A stretch of 64,000 nt of DNA, from the NCBI RefSeq assembly GCF_000277125.1, contig NC_016946.1, forward strand, positions 1,488,001-1,552,000. Reading direction: 5' to 3'. The DNA is from Mycobacterium intracellulare ATCC 13950. GTDB taxonomy: Bacteria > Actinomycetota > Actinomycetes > Mycobacteriales > Mycobacteriaceae. Made by a program: the position numbers and the translations under genes. The notes under the pieces are model-generated. The model ran no database searches. It was not told the DNA's origin and saw only the letters and a list, made by a program, of their open reading frames with translations. Of the stretch, positions 32,708-41,700 are shown piece by piece; the stretch's first letter is position 1, and each line of letters opens with the position of its first letter.

Positions 32708-32724
32708 GTGGAACTTCGGTGGCG
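32708..32724. repeat. Direct repeat copy B flanking the NTF2 gene
   Basis: Second copy of GTGGAACTTCGGTGGCG (see 32140-32156). The DNA running from here into the IS21-like element and out again at 33619 would be continuous without the insertion, so copy B lay in the target sequence when the IS21 element arrived. Confidence 0.6.
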
Positions 32725-32750
32725 GTCCGGTGAGCACCAGGTTGCGCCTG

Positions 32751-32801
32751 TTGACGACGGTTGAAGACCCGGCCAGTTGCGACGGTTGAAAAGTAGGCCA
32801 C
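32751..32801 (+). repeat. Left inverted end of the IS21-like element
   Basis: Begins TTGACGACGGTTGAA and ends AAGTAGGCCAC; matches the reverse complement of 33561-33611 at 43 of 51 positions. Confidence 0.85.
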
Positions 32802-32818
32802 CCGATCAGATTGGATGG

Positions 32819-32960
32819 GGTGATCTCTTGGAAGACTGGGCCTTGATCAGGCATCTTCACCGCAGCGAGGGTTTGTCGCAGCGGGCTATCGCACGACAAC
32901 TTGGCATCGCGCGTGACACCGTGGCGGCCGCGGTGGCCAGCCATGGTCCGCCGAAGTACG
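32819..32960 (+). pseudogene. istA: istA 5' remnant (IS21 transposase N-terminus)
   Basis: About 45 residues survive: LLEDWALIRHLHRSEGLSQ followed by RAIARQLGIARDTVAAAVAS, the N-terminal helix-turn-helix of IS21 IstA transposases. After HGPPKYE the sequence jumps into istB, so the DDE catalytic domain and most of the gene are deleted. The fused frame continues but no longer makes sense as protein. Confidence 0.75.
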
Positions 32961-32969
32961 AGCAGGATT

Positions 32970-33550
32970 CCCGACCCGCAAATCGTTGGGGGACATCAAC
33001 TTCGATCATCAACCCGCACTCAACCGGGACATGGTCGCTCATCTGGGTACAGGGGCGTTCCTGGGCAAGGCCCGCAACGTGGTGCTGCTCGGCCCGCCGG
33101 GCACTGGCAAGACCCACCTCGCGATCGGGTTGGCGATCAAGGCCGCACAGGCCGGGCACCGAATCGCGTTCGCCACCGCGGTGGACTGGGTCGCCCGGCT
33201 CAAAGGCCGCCCACAACGCCGGGCGACTACCGGCCGAGCTGGCCAAGCTGCGCCGCATCGGGCTGCTCGTCGTCGACGAGGTCGGCTACATCCCCTTCGA
33301 ACAGGACGCCGCGAACCTGTTCTTCCAACTGGTCTCCCGCCGCTTCGAGCACGCCTCGCTGATCTTGACCTCCAACCTGCCCTTCGCCCGCTGGGGTGAT
33401 GTGTTCGGAGATCAAGTGGTAGCCGCGGCCATGATCGACCGCATCGTCCACCACGCCGACGTCCTGACCCTCAAAAGCTCCAGCTGCCGCCTCAAAGACA
33501 CCGGAATCGACACCTTGCCCTCCGCCAGAGCCGACAACACGGCACAATAA
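32970..33550 (+). pseudogene. istB: istB remnant, frameshifted (IS21 helper ATPase)
   Basis: The first part reads RKSLGDINFDHQPALNRDMV and contains the Walker A loop GPPGTGKTHLA. At about 33202-33204 an extra A in an AAA run shifts the frame. Reading on in the other frame gives AELAKLRRIGLLVVDEVGYI (Walker B), SLILTSNLPFARWGDVFGD and AAAMIDRIVHH, all hallmarks of IstB. The N-terminal 60-80 residues are deleted. One base deletion would restore most of the protein. Confidence 0.82.
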
Positions 33551-33560
33551 CCACGACCAC

Positions 33561-33611
33561 GTGGCCTACTTTTTCACCGTCGCTCCTGGCCTAGTTTTCG
33601 ACCGTCGTCAA
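33561..33611 (-). repeat. Right inverted end of the IS21-like element
   Basis: Begins GTGGCCTACTTTTTCACCG and ends CCGTCGTCAA; reverse complement of the left end at 43 of 51 positions. The 5-bp target copy GCGCC follows two bases later. Confidence 0.85.
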
Positions 33612-33701
33612 CAGCGCCCACCTCGTCATCGTGCACGACAACTCCAGGTTCGGAGATCTCACGTTCCGGCGCGGCAGGAAGCGTCGGTCGGTGCGGGTGC
33701 A

Positions 33702-33742
33702 CACTTTTCGACCGGAATCACCTGCTCACTTTTCGACCGGAA
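33702..33742. repeat. Tandem-type end repeats CACTTTTCGACCGGAA x2
   Basis: Exact 16-base copies at 33702-33717 and 33727-33742, spaced by nine bases. Paired repeats of this TTTTCGACCGGAA kind are typical of ends of IS21-like elements of a different subgroup from the one just upstream, so this looks like one surviving end of another insertion sequence. No matching second end was found in the window. Confidence 0.5.
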
Positions 33743-33784
33743 CCGACAGACCGGCACCCGTCGTCCGCCCAGCGCCTTGACCGC

Positions 33785-34000
33785 GCTACTGGAAGCGGCT
33801 GAAGAAGCTGCTCGAGGGCGCATTGATTAAGGTGTCGGGCGGTGGCCAGTCGAAACTAGATACCGTCTCGGTGCGCGACATGCTCGCGGCGTCTGATCGC
33901 TGGCGAGCGCGACGCCCGACGACTCGCTGACTACCCAGTGCCCGGATGCGGATCAAACACGGCGCCTTGATTGGCACCCTCTGAGCGCGCGGATCGACAC
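33785..34000 (+). pseudogene. IS110-family transposase fragment
   Basis: Piecing two frames together gives YWKRLKKLLEGALIKVSGGG, KLDTVSVRDMLAA, then LIAGERDARRLADY, then ARMRIKHGALIGTL and a following RIDT. These match the middle of IS110-family transposases (a K-x-S, then a G/R-x-ML-x-ALIAGERD-x-x-x-LA block, then R-M-R-x-K). A frameshift lies near 33890 and stops follow. The DEDD N-terminus and the C-terminal Ser domain are absent. Assignment is by remembered family pattern only. Confidence 0.45.
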
Positions 34001-34596
34001 CTTCAACACTGGCGAGGATGACCAACTGGGCGCCCTCACCAATGTGGCAGCCGAAGCGGCGACTCCACTGCCAGCGGGGCCGGCGGCGGGCCAGGCCAGA
34101 TCGTCGTCGACGACACCATCGCCGCCCGGCCGAGCGCCAAAGTCCTGCGGGCCTTCGCGCAGCGCGCTACGCTGCGCCAGGTTGTTGGAGTGCGGGTCGA
34201 TACTGTCGTGGCCGCCTCGGCACTGCCAACCCGAGACGGAGATCGAGGATCGTTACCTGCCCCTATACCTGGAGCGTAGAGGCCGGTTGGATGATTACCT
34301 GCAGCGAATGCCATCTGGGCCCATGGGTTCGCCACCGGCGCGTGGACGCGCTGCCGCGCTGCGGATATGTGGAGGTGATCGTGAATGGCTACCAGTGGAG
34401 ATGACGTCGACCGGATGCAGGCGGCGATCCTGGCGGCCATGATGGACCACGACACGTCAGCCTTGAGCACTCGTGATGATGACTTGTCCCGCATCAGCGT
34501 CGCGGCCCTGGTCGCTGACGACGCCCTCGGGCGAACAGTGTCTTCGCGTGACGACATCCGCATAAGGGGCGACGGCGTGACCGGGGTGTCGGGCGG
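34001..34596. other. Degenerate region without a supportable gene
   Basis: Short frames are open in several phases but none is long or family-like. A stretch reading GQIVVDDTIAARPSAKVLRA near 34100-34160 and a 77-codon frame starting at 34385 (MATSGDDVDRMQAAIL...) look protein-like in composition but I cannot place them. The region is probably decayed coding DNA of mobile origin. Confidence 0.35.
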
Positions 34597-35363
34597 GTGT
34601 TCGAAGTTGCCTGCGTGATGGCCGGATTTCAACGCCTGGCCACCGCGGTCGGGGTAGCCCAACAGGGCGATAAAGCGCTCGGACACCAACTCGACGCCGA
34701 TATACGCCGCCGCACCGACCTGCTGCTGAGGTCCCCACCCGGCGCCGGATCGATCATTTTGACCCTCACCCCCGCGACCTCACCGATCGCCGAAACCGGC
34801 CACGACGGCGGAAAGGTCGGCATGTTCGCCGAACTCTCGAAACTGAAGGCCAGTTGCTCGACACCGCAACCGGTACGGCGATCGATGTGTTCAGCGCCGC
34901 CAACGACATCGGACCCAGCCCGCACCATTGGGCTTTGTGCAACAGCTCACCGAGATGGGCCGCGTACTGCCTCAGCCCTACGCGATCTGTCCAAAACGCT
35001 GGACCGCGCCCGCTGCGACATCGAAATCGACTGGCAGCAACCATCGCGCGCCATCCACCGCGTCATGGTGTCGTCAACTGCAGCCGCCCACGTCGCCGCC
35101 ACTGTCGAAACGCCGACTTCGATGAACAACCCGTACACATCTTCGGCGAATACCGCGCTATCAACGCCGTCTCGTGGCTCATCCAGCAAGACGACGGCGA
35201 CACCATCACCGGCAAACTCGGAGAAATGGGATGGATGAAGCCGCCGGCCTCGCCGTCGGCGACCGCGTCGGTATCGAGGCTCATGAATATCGAAAACATC
35301 CGCGGCGGCAGTATCAAACCGCCTACACCGCCCAGCCGTCCACGGCTCGGCGACCGACATTGA
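34597..35363 (+). pseudogene. Unidentified gene broken by several frameshifts
   Basis: Joining pieces from all three forward frames gives a continuous, protein-like chain. It runs MAGFQRLATAVGVAQQGDKA ... FAELSKL, then GQLLDTATGTAIDVFSAAND, then VQQLTEMG, then ALRDLSKTLDRARCDIEIDW ... AAAHVAATVE, then NADFDEQPVHIFGEYRAINA ... GDTITGKLGEM, then GLAVGDRVGIEAHEY. At least four to five frame changes are needed within 770 bases. The family is unknown to me. Such dense frameshifting means long-standing decay rather than a sequencing error. Confidence 0.5.
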
Positions 35364-35441
35364 GTCTAAGTTAGCCAGGAGGCTTTATCCTCCCGGCGAG
35401 CCGGTGGTCCAATCGCTTTAGCAAATGACAGAGGAGAGCAA

Positions 35442-36047
35442 ATGGCTGTTGACCGCCAGCGATCCAATAGTGCTGTGCAGAAGATTCTGACAGGCACTAT
35501 GAAGGCGCTTAACCGAAAGGGCACCCAGAAGCTCTCGGTGAGTGACATTTGCGCGGCGTCACAGGTAGCGCGTGGCACTTTCTATCGTTATTTCGACAGC
35601 AAAGACGACGTTTTGAGGCACCTGGGACGCCACTTCGAGGAGGGCGCCGCAGAGGCGTTCGCAAAAGCTATCGCGGCTACTCCCGATCCTTCATCGCGGG
35701 TCAAAGTCGTTATGGATACTCTGACCGGCTATAACGCCGCCGGAGCGGATCTGACTCGGATGTTTGACGTAGCACCAGAGTTCACGTTGTCGTTAATCCG
35801 TGACATATTCCCGAACTTGATTGACTTGGTCGTCGAAGCGCTTGGTCCGGCCACCCACGAGTCACCGCTGGTGATGAGTGGAGCATTGACGGAACGCCAA
35901 CTTGCAGATCTCTTTCTGCGCAGTGTGATATCGACTTTGCTCCTGCCCGGAAGCCAGCAGGATGAGGTTCCCGCGGTCGTGACGGCGCTGTTCGCCGCGA
36001 GCCCAAACAGCACTGAGGCAAGGCCGGCAGCGGCGACCTCTACCTGA
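35442..36047 (+). CDS. TetR-family transcriptional regulator
   Basis: 201 residues. The helix-turn-helix is KLSVSDICAASQVARGTFYRYFDSKDDV at about residues 28-55, preceded by a typical first helix (ILTGTMKALNRKG). A helical ligand domain follows, ending in a Ser/Thr/Ala-rich tail. The ATG follows AGAGGAGAG. It is intact although it sits at the edge of the decayed region, and is convergent with the aldolase gene. The next gene on its strand is 6 kb away, so its target is not evident; the HsaF/HsaG pair or an operon lost in the scar region are possibilities. Confidence 0.87.
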   Translation: MAVDRQRSNSAVQKILTGTMKALNRKGTQKLSVSDICAASQVARGTFYRYFDSKDDVLRHLGRHFEEGAAEAFAKAIAATPDPSSRVKVVMDTLTGYNAAGADLTRMFDVAPEFTLSLIRDIFPNLIDLVVEALGPATHESPLVMSGALTERQLADLFLRSVISTLLLPGSQQDEVPAVVTALFAASPNSTEARPAAATST

Positions 36048-36122
36048 TCGGAGGACTCGGCGAGGCCGCCCGGCAGTCCCGTACCGGCACTTCGTCGAAT
36101 GGTGAGTAGGCAGGGCCAAGGC

Positions 36123-36139
36123 ACCCGGCGAAGCCGGGT
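36123..36139. terminator. Hairpin ACCCGGC-GAA-GCCGGGT after the TetR gene
   Basis: Perfect 7-bp GC-rich stem with a GAA loop, 75 bases after the TetR stop and 180 bases beyond the end of the convergent aldolase gene. There is no T-run, but mycobacterial terminators often lack one. It could stop transcription from either side. Confidence 0.4.
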
Positions 36140-36319
36140 CATGCGGTATCTGTTTGAGATGCGGATCACGCGGCGGTGTCGGTAACGACTGCTTTGCCGT
36201 CGCGGATGACGAGATGCTGACAGGTGTGGCTGTGGTGGTGCGCGAGCCACGTAGTTGCCTAACTGTGTGTGCTCACCGCCTTCGGCCACGCGAGTCGCCT
36301 GATGCTCGAAAGAATTCGG

Positions 36320-37399
36320 TTAGGCCCCCTGCGGTGTCTGGTCAACGGTGACGGCCTTGACGGTGTGGTGCTCGCGTTTGATCTCCAGCGCGATGTCGAT
36401 GAGCTGGTCTTCCTGGCCGCCGATGAGTTTGCGCTGGCCCGCCCGGTGCAGCAGCTGGTGGGCCGGCACACCGTAGCGCTCGGACTGGCGGATGGCGTGC
36501 TTGAGGAAGCTCGAATACACGCCGGAGTAGCCCATGATCAGGGCGTTGCGGTCGAGCAGGCACTCGGCGGGCATGGCGGGGGCGACCACCTCTTCGGCGG
36601 CGTCGGCGATGTCGAAGAAGTCGATCCCGGTCTTGACGCCGATCTTGTCGAACACCCCGATCAGGGCTTCGACGGGCGCGTTGCCGGCCCCGGCGCCGAA
36701 CCGGCGGCAGGAGCCGTCGATCTGCTTGGCGCCCGCCCGGACGGCCTCGACGCTGTTGGCGACGCCGAGCCCGAGGTTCTCGTGGCCGTGGAAGCCGACC
36801 TGGGCGTCGTCGCCGAGCTCGGCGACCAGCGCGGCGACCCGGTCACGCACGCCCTCGAGGACCAGCGCCCCGGCCGAATCGACCACGTAGACGCACTGGC
36901 AGCCCGCGTCGGCCATGATGCGGGCCTGGGCGGCCAGCTTCTCGGGGGTGATGGTGTGGCTCATCATCAGGAACCCGACGGTTTCCAGTCCGAGTTCGCG
37001 GGCCAGCCCGAAGTGCTGGATCGACACGTCGGCCTCGGTGCAGTGCGTGGCGATCCGGCAGATCTCCCCGCCGTTGTTCTGGGCCTCTTTGATGTCCTCC
37101 TTGGTGCCCACACCGGGCAGCATCAGAAAGGCGATCTTGGCTTCTTTGGCCGTGTCGGCGGCCAGCTTGATCAGCTCCTGCTCGGGTGTCTTGGAGAACC
37201 CGTAGTTGAAGCTCGAGCCGCCCAGGCCGTCGCCGTGGGTGACCTCGATGACGGGCACCCCCGCGGCATCCAGGGCGGCCACGATGGCGCCGACCTCGTC
37301 GGTGGTGAACTGGTGACGTTTGTGGTGGGAGCCGTCCCGCAACGACGTGTCGGTCATCCGGACGTCCCAGATCGGGTTGAAGAAGATGTCAGAAGTCAT
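36320..37399 (-). CDS. hsaF: 4-hydroxy-2-oxovalerate aldolase
   Basis: 359 residues from the ATG seven bases after GAGGAGGAG. Family features: [20 protein letters not shown] near the N-terminus (Arg and metal Asp), [18 protein letters not shown], and [15 protein letters not shown] with the metal-binding His-x-His. Family knowledge: DmpG/MhpE/HsaF cleave 4-hydroxy-2-oxoacids to pyruvate and an aldehyde, which is channelled to the partner dehydrogenase. The partner gene lies just upstream (48-base gap). The symbol follows the mycobacterial steroid-ring enzyme, but the neighbourhood suggests service to the meta pathway at 53-57 kb. Confidence 0.93.
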   Translation of the reverse strand: MTSDIFFNPIWDVRMTDTSLRDGSHHKRHQFTTDEVGAIVAALDAAGVPVIEVTHGDGLGGSSFNYGFSKTPEQELIKLAADTAKEAKIAFLMLPGVGTKEDIKEAQNNGGEICRIATHCTEADVSIQHFGLARELGLETVGFLMMSHTITPEKLAAQARIMADAGCQCVYVVDSAGALVLEGVRDRVAALVAELGDDAQVGFHGHENLGLGVANSVEAVRAGAKQIDGSCRRFGAGAGNAPVEALIGVFDKIGVKTGIDFFDIADAAEEVVAPAMPAECLLDRNALIMGYSGVYSSFLKHAIRQSERYGVPAHQLLHRAGQRKLIGGQEDQLIDIALEIKREHHTVKAVTVDQTPQGA

Positions 37400-37447
37400 A
37401 GCGCCGCTCCTCCTCATCGCTTCGCTCTGCATCGTCGACGGCGCGGC

Positions 37448-38380
37448 TCATGATTGCGCTCCTCCGGCCGTCGCGCTCAAGGACTCCTTGGCGATCTCCT
37501 CGCCGACTTTGGTGGCCGCGGCGGTCATGATGTCGAGATTTCCAGCGTAAGGCGGCAGATAGTCGCCCGCACCATCCACTTCGACGAACGTGGTGACCAG
37601 TGCCTGGCCCCCGGAGTGGATCGACGGGTCATCGAACTGGGGCTCGTTGAGCAGCCGGTAACCCGGCACGTAGGTCGCCACCTCGGCCACCACGTCGTGA
37701 ATCGACTTGGCGATCGCGTCCCGGTCGGCGTCCTCCGGGATGGCGCAGAAGATGGTGTCGCGCATGATCATCGGCGGGTCCGCCGGATTCAAGATGATGA
37801 TCGCCTTGCCACGCTTGGCGCCGCCGATGGTCTCCACACCCCGGCTGGTGGTCTTGGTGAACTCGTCGATGTTGGCGCGGGTGCCGGGGCCGGCCGACAG
37901 CGAGGCGACCGAGGCGACGATCTCGGCGTACGGCACGCCGCCGAGGTCGGCGACGGCGCGCGACACCGCGTAGACGATCGGGATGGTGGCCTGCCCGCCG
38001 CAGGTGATCATGTTGACGTTCGGCGCGTCCAGGTGCGCGCGCAGGTTGGCCGGCGGGATCACCGCGGGGCCCACCGCGGCCGGGGTCAGGTCGATGGCCC
38101 GGATGCCGGCGGCCTCGTACTTGGGGGCCGCGTCGCGGTGCACGTAGGCGCTGGTCGCCTCGAACACCAGGTCGGGCTTCTCGGACTGGGCCAACAGCCA
38201 GTCCACACCCTCGTGGGTGGTCTCCAGACCCAGCTTGCGGGCCCGGGCCAAACCCTCGCTCTCCGGGTCAATGCCGACCATCCAGCGCGGTTCCAGCCAG
38301 TCCGAACGCAGCAGTTTGTAAAGCAGGTCAGTGCTGATGTTCCCCGACCCGACAATGGCGATGGACGACTTAGACGGCAT
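37448..38380 (-). CDS. hsaG: Acetaldehyde dehydrogenase (acylating)
   Basis: 310 residues. The NAD loop is [19 protein letters not shown], the catalytic Cys is in [18 protein letters not shown], and [14 protein letters not shown] is the family segment contacting the aldolase. DmpF/MhpF/HsaG convert acetaldehyde or propionaldehyde to acetyl- or propionyl-CoA with NAD+, in complex with the aldolase. AGGAGCAC precedes the ATG. The order dehydrogenase-aldolase is usual; the expected third member, 2-hydroxypentadienoate hydratase, is not here but at 54.1-55.6 kb. Confidence 0.93.
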   Translation of the reverse strand: MPSKSSIAIVGSGNISTDLLYKLLRSDWLEPRWMVGIDPESEGLARARKLGLETTHEGVDWLLAQSEKPDLVFEATSAYVHRDAAPKYEAAGIRAIDLTPAAVGPAVIPPANLRAHLDAPNVNMITCGGQATIPIVYAVSRAVADLGGVPYAEIVASVASLSAGPGTRANIDEFTKTTSRGVETIGGAKRGKAIIILNPADPPMIMRDTIFCAIPEDADRDAIAKSIHDVVAEVATYVPGYRLLNEPQFDDPSIHSGGQALVTTFVEVDGAGDYLPPYAGNLDIMTAAATKVGEEIAKESLSATAGGAQS

Positions 38381-38785
38381 ATGTGCTCCTCATAATGGCG
38401 TGCAGCGTTTGAAAAGAATTGGTTCAGCCAGCGCGACTGGAATCTCCGACTGAGCCCGAACTTCACCCGGCCGCCGTTGGTCGTGGTTTGAGGTCGACCC
38501 TGGCCACGTCTCCGATGGCGGCAACAGGTGGACGCCCAGCACGAGAACCACGGTGACCCGAGCAGGATTGGGCTCCAGCGTTGCAGTTCACGCCGAGCCC
38601 GCTGCGGATTAGCGCTTCATTGCACCGACTTCGGGGATGTGCGCGCGCACAGCAAGTTCCGGATCGGGTACCAGGGTTAGTCGGCGCAGCTGACCGGGAT
38701 GCGGTCGGCGCGCCAGGATCATGCGTTGTGGTCGTGTTCCAGCACGCGGCCCCGGCTGCGCCAACAACAAGCCGCCCGTCGTCCG
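38381..38785. other. Intergenic region with no supported gene
   Basis: 405 bases between the acylating dehydrogenase and the ferredoxin oxidoreductase, both on the minus strand. It contains the promoter region of the dehydrogenase/aldolase pair. Open frames in it are short and of unlike composition. I see no clear operator. Confidence 0.5.
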
Positions 38786-41700
38786 TCACGTGAGCGGCAG
38801 CGCGTCGGTAGCGATCCCAAGTTCGTCGAGACGTGCCAGATAGGCGCCAAGGTTACGCACCTTGACTTCCTCGTAGCCGCGAATGAGATCGGGGGCTGAG
38901 GCGACGGCCAGTGCCCATTCGTAGGAGTCGCGTGTGAGCGACCGCAGGAGGTCGTTGATGGTTGCTTCGTAGTGGGTGATCAACCGACGTTCGAGCCGTC
39001 GCATCTCGGTGTAGCCGAAGGGGTCCAGAGGCGTTCCCCTGAGACGTTTAGCCTTCGCCAGGAGCCGAAGCGCTACGTGGGTGCGCGGACCCATGCTGAT
39101 CTTCTTCTTGCGACCGAGTGCCTTCAATATCGGTGGGTGCAGCTTGAAGGTCAGGTTTTCCCCGCCGGGGACCTGTGACCGCACCGATGCGAGGAACACC
39201 GGGTCGGTGAGCATGCGGGCGACCTCGTACTCGTCCTTGTATGCGATGAGCTTGAAGAAGTTTCGGGTTATGGCTTCAGACAGGTCGGTGCGCTCGGTGA
39301 TTTCGCGCTCCTGATCCCACGCACGTTGTGTCAGGTTGATCAGCCGAGCAGCCGTGTGGTCGTCCTGGTATGCGACCAGGTCCGCCGCCCGCCGTTCCAA
39401 GAGTTCACGCACGGCGCCCGTGACCGTGCTCGTCGTGAAGAGATGGCTCGGCACCTGAGGCGTCGGGTCGTCGGCCGGGTCTGCGGTGGCGGTCCGGAAT
39501 TCCGCGGGGTTGGCGACGGCGACCCGACCCCACCTGAAGGCCGCTTGATTCATCTGCACGGCGACCCCGTTGATCGAAATCGCGTCCTCGATCGCGGCGG
39601 CGGTCACCGGGAGCGCGCCGAGTTGATACGCGGCGCCGACCAAGAGAAAGTTCGCGGTGGTGGTGTTTCCGAAGAGGCGTTCGGCGGCGGCCAGCGCGTC
39701 AAAGGACACGAGCGACCGAGTCCGAACCTTCAACCGAGACAGCAGCGAGTCATCGCTCGGGTGCTCGACGGCGGCGTCGTAGACCATGTCGCCGGTGGGC
39801 GTCCTGCTGGTCGAGGCGACCGCGACGGTGCGAACCGGGTTGCTATAGCGGATGTTCTGGGAATCGACGGCCGTGAGCAGGTCGAAGGCCAGTATGCAAT
39901 CGGCCGCCCCGGCGCTGATTCGGTTGGATGAGGGGACGGCTTCGGTACTGAGCCGTAGGTGGGAGGTGACCGGTCCAGCCTTCTGGCTGAGGCCCGTCTG
40001 GTCCAGGCCCTCGGCGTAAAAGCCGGTGCGCAGGGCGGCCATCGCCAGCACCTGGTTGACGGTCACGATTCCCGTTCCCCCGATGCCGGCCAGAAAGACG
40101 TTGTAGACACCGGAGATCGGTGCCACCTCGGGGTCGGGCGCGTATGGCGGGATGGGTCGCTCGATCTCAGTGGAAGGGCCCTTTGTCGCGGGCATTTCCA
40201 CGGTCACGAATGACGGACAGTTGCCGTCCAGGCAGGAGTAGTCGGTGTTGCAGGTGCTCTGGTCGATTCGGGTCTTGCGGCCGAGTTCAGTTTCGACCGG
40301 CTGAACCGACAGACAGTTGCTCTTGACGCCGCAATCGCCGCAGCCTTCACAGACCGACTCGTTGATCACCACCCGAGTGCGCCGGGGCGGCAGCATTCCG
40401 CGCTTACGCTTGCGGCGGGCTTCTGCCGCGCACTGCTGGTCGTAGATCAGTGCCGTGACGCCTTGGGTGTCACGCAACAGACGCTGTGCCTCGTCGAGGC
40501 GATCGCGGGGCCACAGCAGCACTCCGTCCGCGAACACCGCACCCTTGTGTCGCTCGGGCTCGTCGGCGCAGACGATCACTTTTGACACACCGTCGGCGAT
40601 GAGTTTGTGGGTGAGTTCGGGAACCGTCAGTCCTGCCGCGACGTCCTGGCCTCCGGTCATCGCGACCGCGCTGTTGTAGAGGATCTTGTAGGTGATGTTC
40701 ACACCGGCGGCGACACATGCCTGCACCGCAAGCTGTCCAGAATGAAAATAGGTTCCGTCGCCGATGTTTTGGAAAATGTGTCGGACATCGGTGAACATCG
40801 CCTGGCCGATCCATTGCGCGCCCTCGCCTCCCATCTGGGTGAGGGCAGTGACCGCAGAATCTGTTCGCGAGGACATTGTGACTAGCGTGTGACAGCCGAT
40901 TCCGCCGCCGGCCAGCGATCCGTCCGGCACCGCGGTGGAGCGGTTGTGTGGACAACCGGAGCAGAAGTAGGCGGTCCGGGTGGAGGGCAGCACCGTCAGG
41001 TCGAGCGCCGGCGGCGGGGCGGGCGCGAGTGCCACCCGTTCCTTCAATACCGCGCGAAGCGGTACGAGCAGGCGTGCGGTGGTGAGTTCGCCATCCGGGG
41101 GTATCAGCGTGCTCCCGTTGGACGCCTTCTTACCCAGGATCTCGGGCGCCGCGCGGCGGCCGTAGAGGATGTCCTTGACCTGCGTCTCGACGAACGCCGA
41201 TTTGTCCTCGACCACCAATATCCGCTCGACGCCGTCGGCCAGGCGGGAGACAATTTGTGGGTCAAGGGGATAGGGCATACCGATGCGCAGGATGCGGATG
41301 CCTGATCGGGTCAGGGCCGGGTCGGTCAACCCTAGGTCGACGAGTGCCTCGCGCACCGTGTCGTAGGCCGTGCCGACGGCGACGATGCCCAGCCATGCCT
41401 GCGCGGGATCAACCTCGATACGGTCGAGGTCGTTGGCGGCGTTGAATGCTCGCACCATCGCCCAGCGGGGGCCGTATAGGTCCGCCTCGGCGAGCAGGCT
41501 GTCCGGCGGAGCGGCGCAGATGCGTTGGCGGTAGGTCCAGGGTCGGCCGTCCCATTCAATGGTGGGGACGGTGATGTCGAAGTCGGAGAAGTCGCGGTCC
41601 AGCGTCCAGAGTCCGTCTGCGACGTCGGCGACGATCTTCATGGCAGCCCAGCATCCCGAGGCGCGCGACAACGCGATGCCGTACATGCCGAACCTGATGA

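Larger units (their letters stand above)
32749..33613. mobile_element. Deleted IS21-family insertion sequence with target duplication
   Basis: 865-bp element. Its ends are inverted repeats of about 51 bp (32751-32801 and 33561-33611), identical at 43 of 51 positions and each preceded by TG/CA termini. Each end carries two copies of a GACGGTTGAA-like unit. The 5-bp sequence GCGCC occurs directly on both sides (32744-32748 and 33614-33618), the expected target-site duplication. Inside are only the first part of istA and the later two thirds of istB joined by a deletion; a full IS21 is about 2-2.5 kb. The copy cannot move by itself but could be mobilised by an intact relative. Confidence 0.85.

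Noticed and set aside
33702..33742. Possible CRISPR repeat pair
   Set aside because: Only two 16-base copies nine bases apart and no spacers of constant size; the sequence resembles insertion-sequence end repeats.
34385..34618. 77-codon frame as a functional small gene
   Set aside because: It lies within decayed DNA, has no clear ribosome site and continues in other frames like its neighbours; kept only as a remark in the region description.
35376..35394. GGAGG-CTTTAT-CCTCC symmetric stretch before the TetR at 35.4 kb as its operator
   Set aside because: Arms are only five bases and purine-rich like a ribosome site; not distinguishable from chance.
36269..38395. Two long plus-strand frames antisense to the aldolase and the acylating dehydrogenase
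   Set aside because: No domain patterns; both minus-strand genes carry full catalytic motifs and good ribosome sites.
38463..38789. 108-codon minus-strand frame before the acylating dehydrogenase
   Set aside because: Low-complexity, Arg/Thr/Ala-rich composition, no ribosome site and no recognisable fold.
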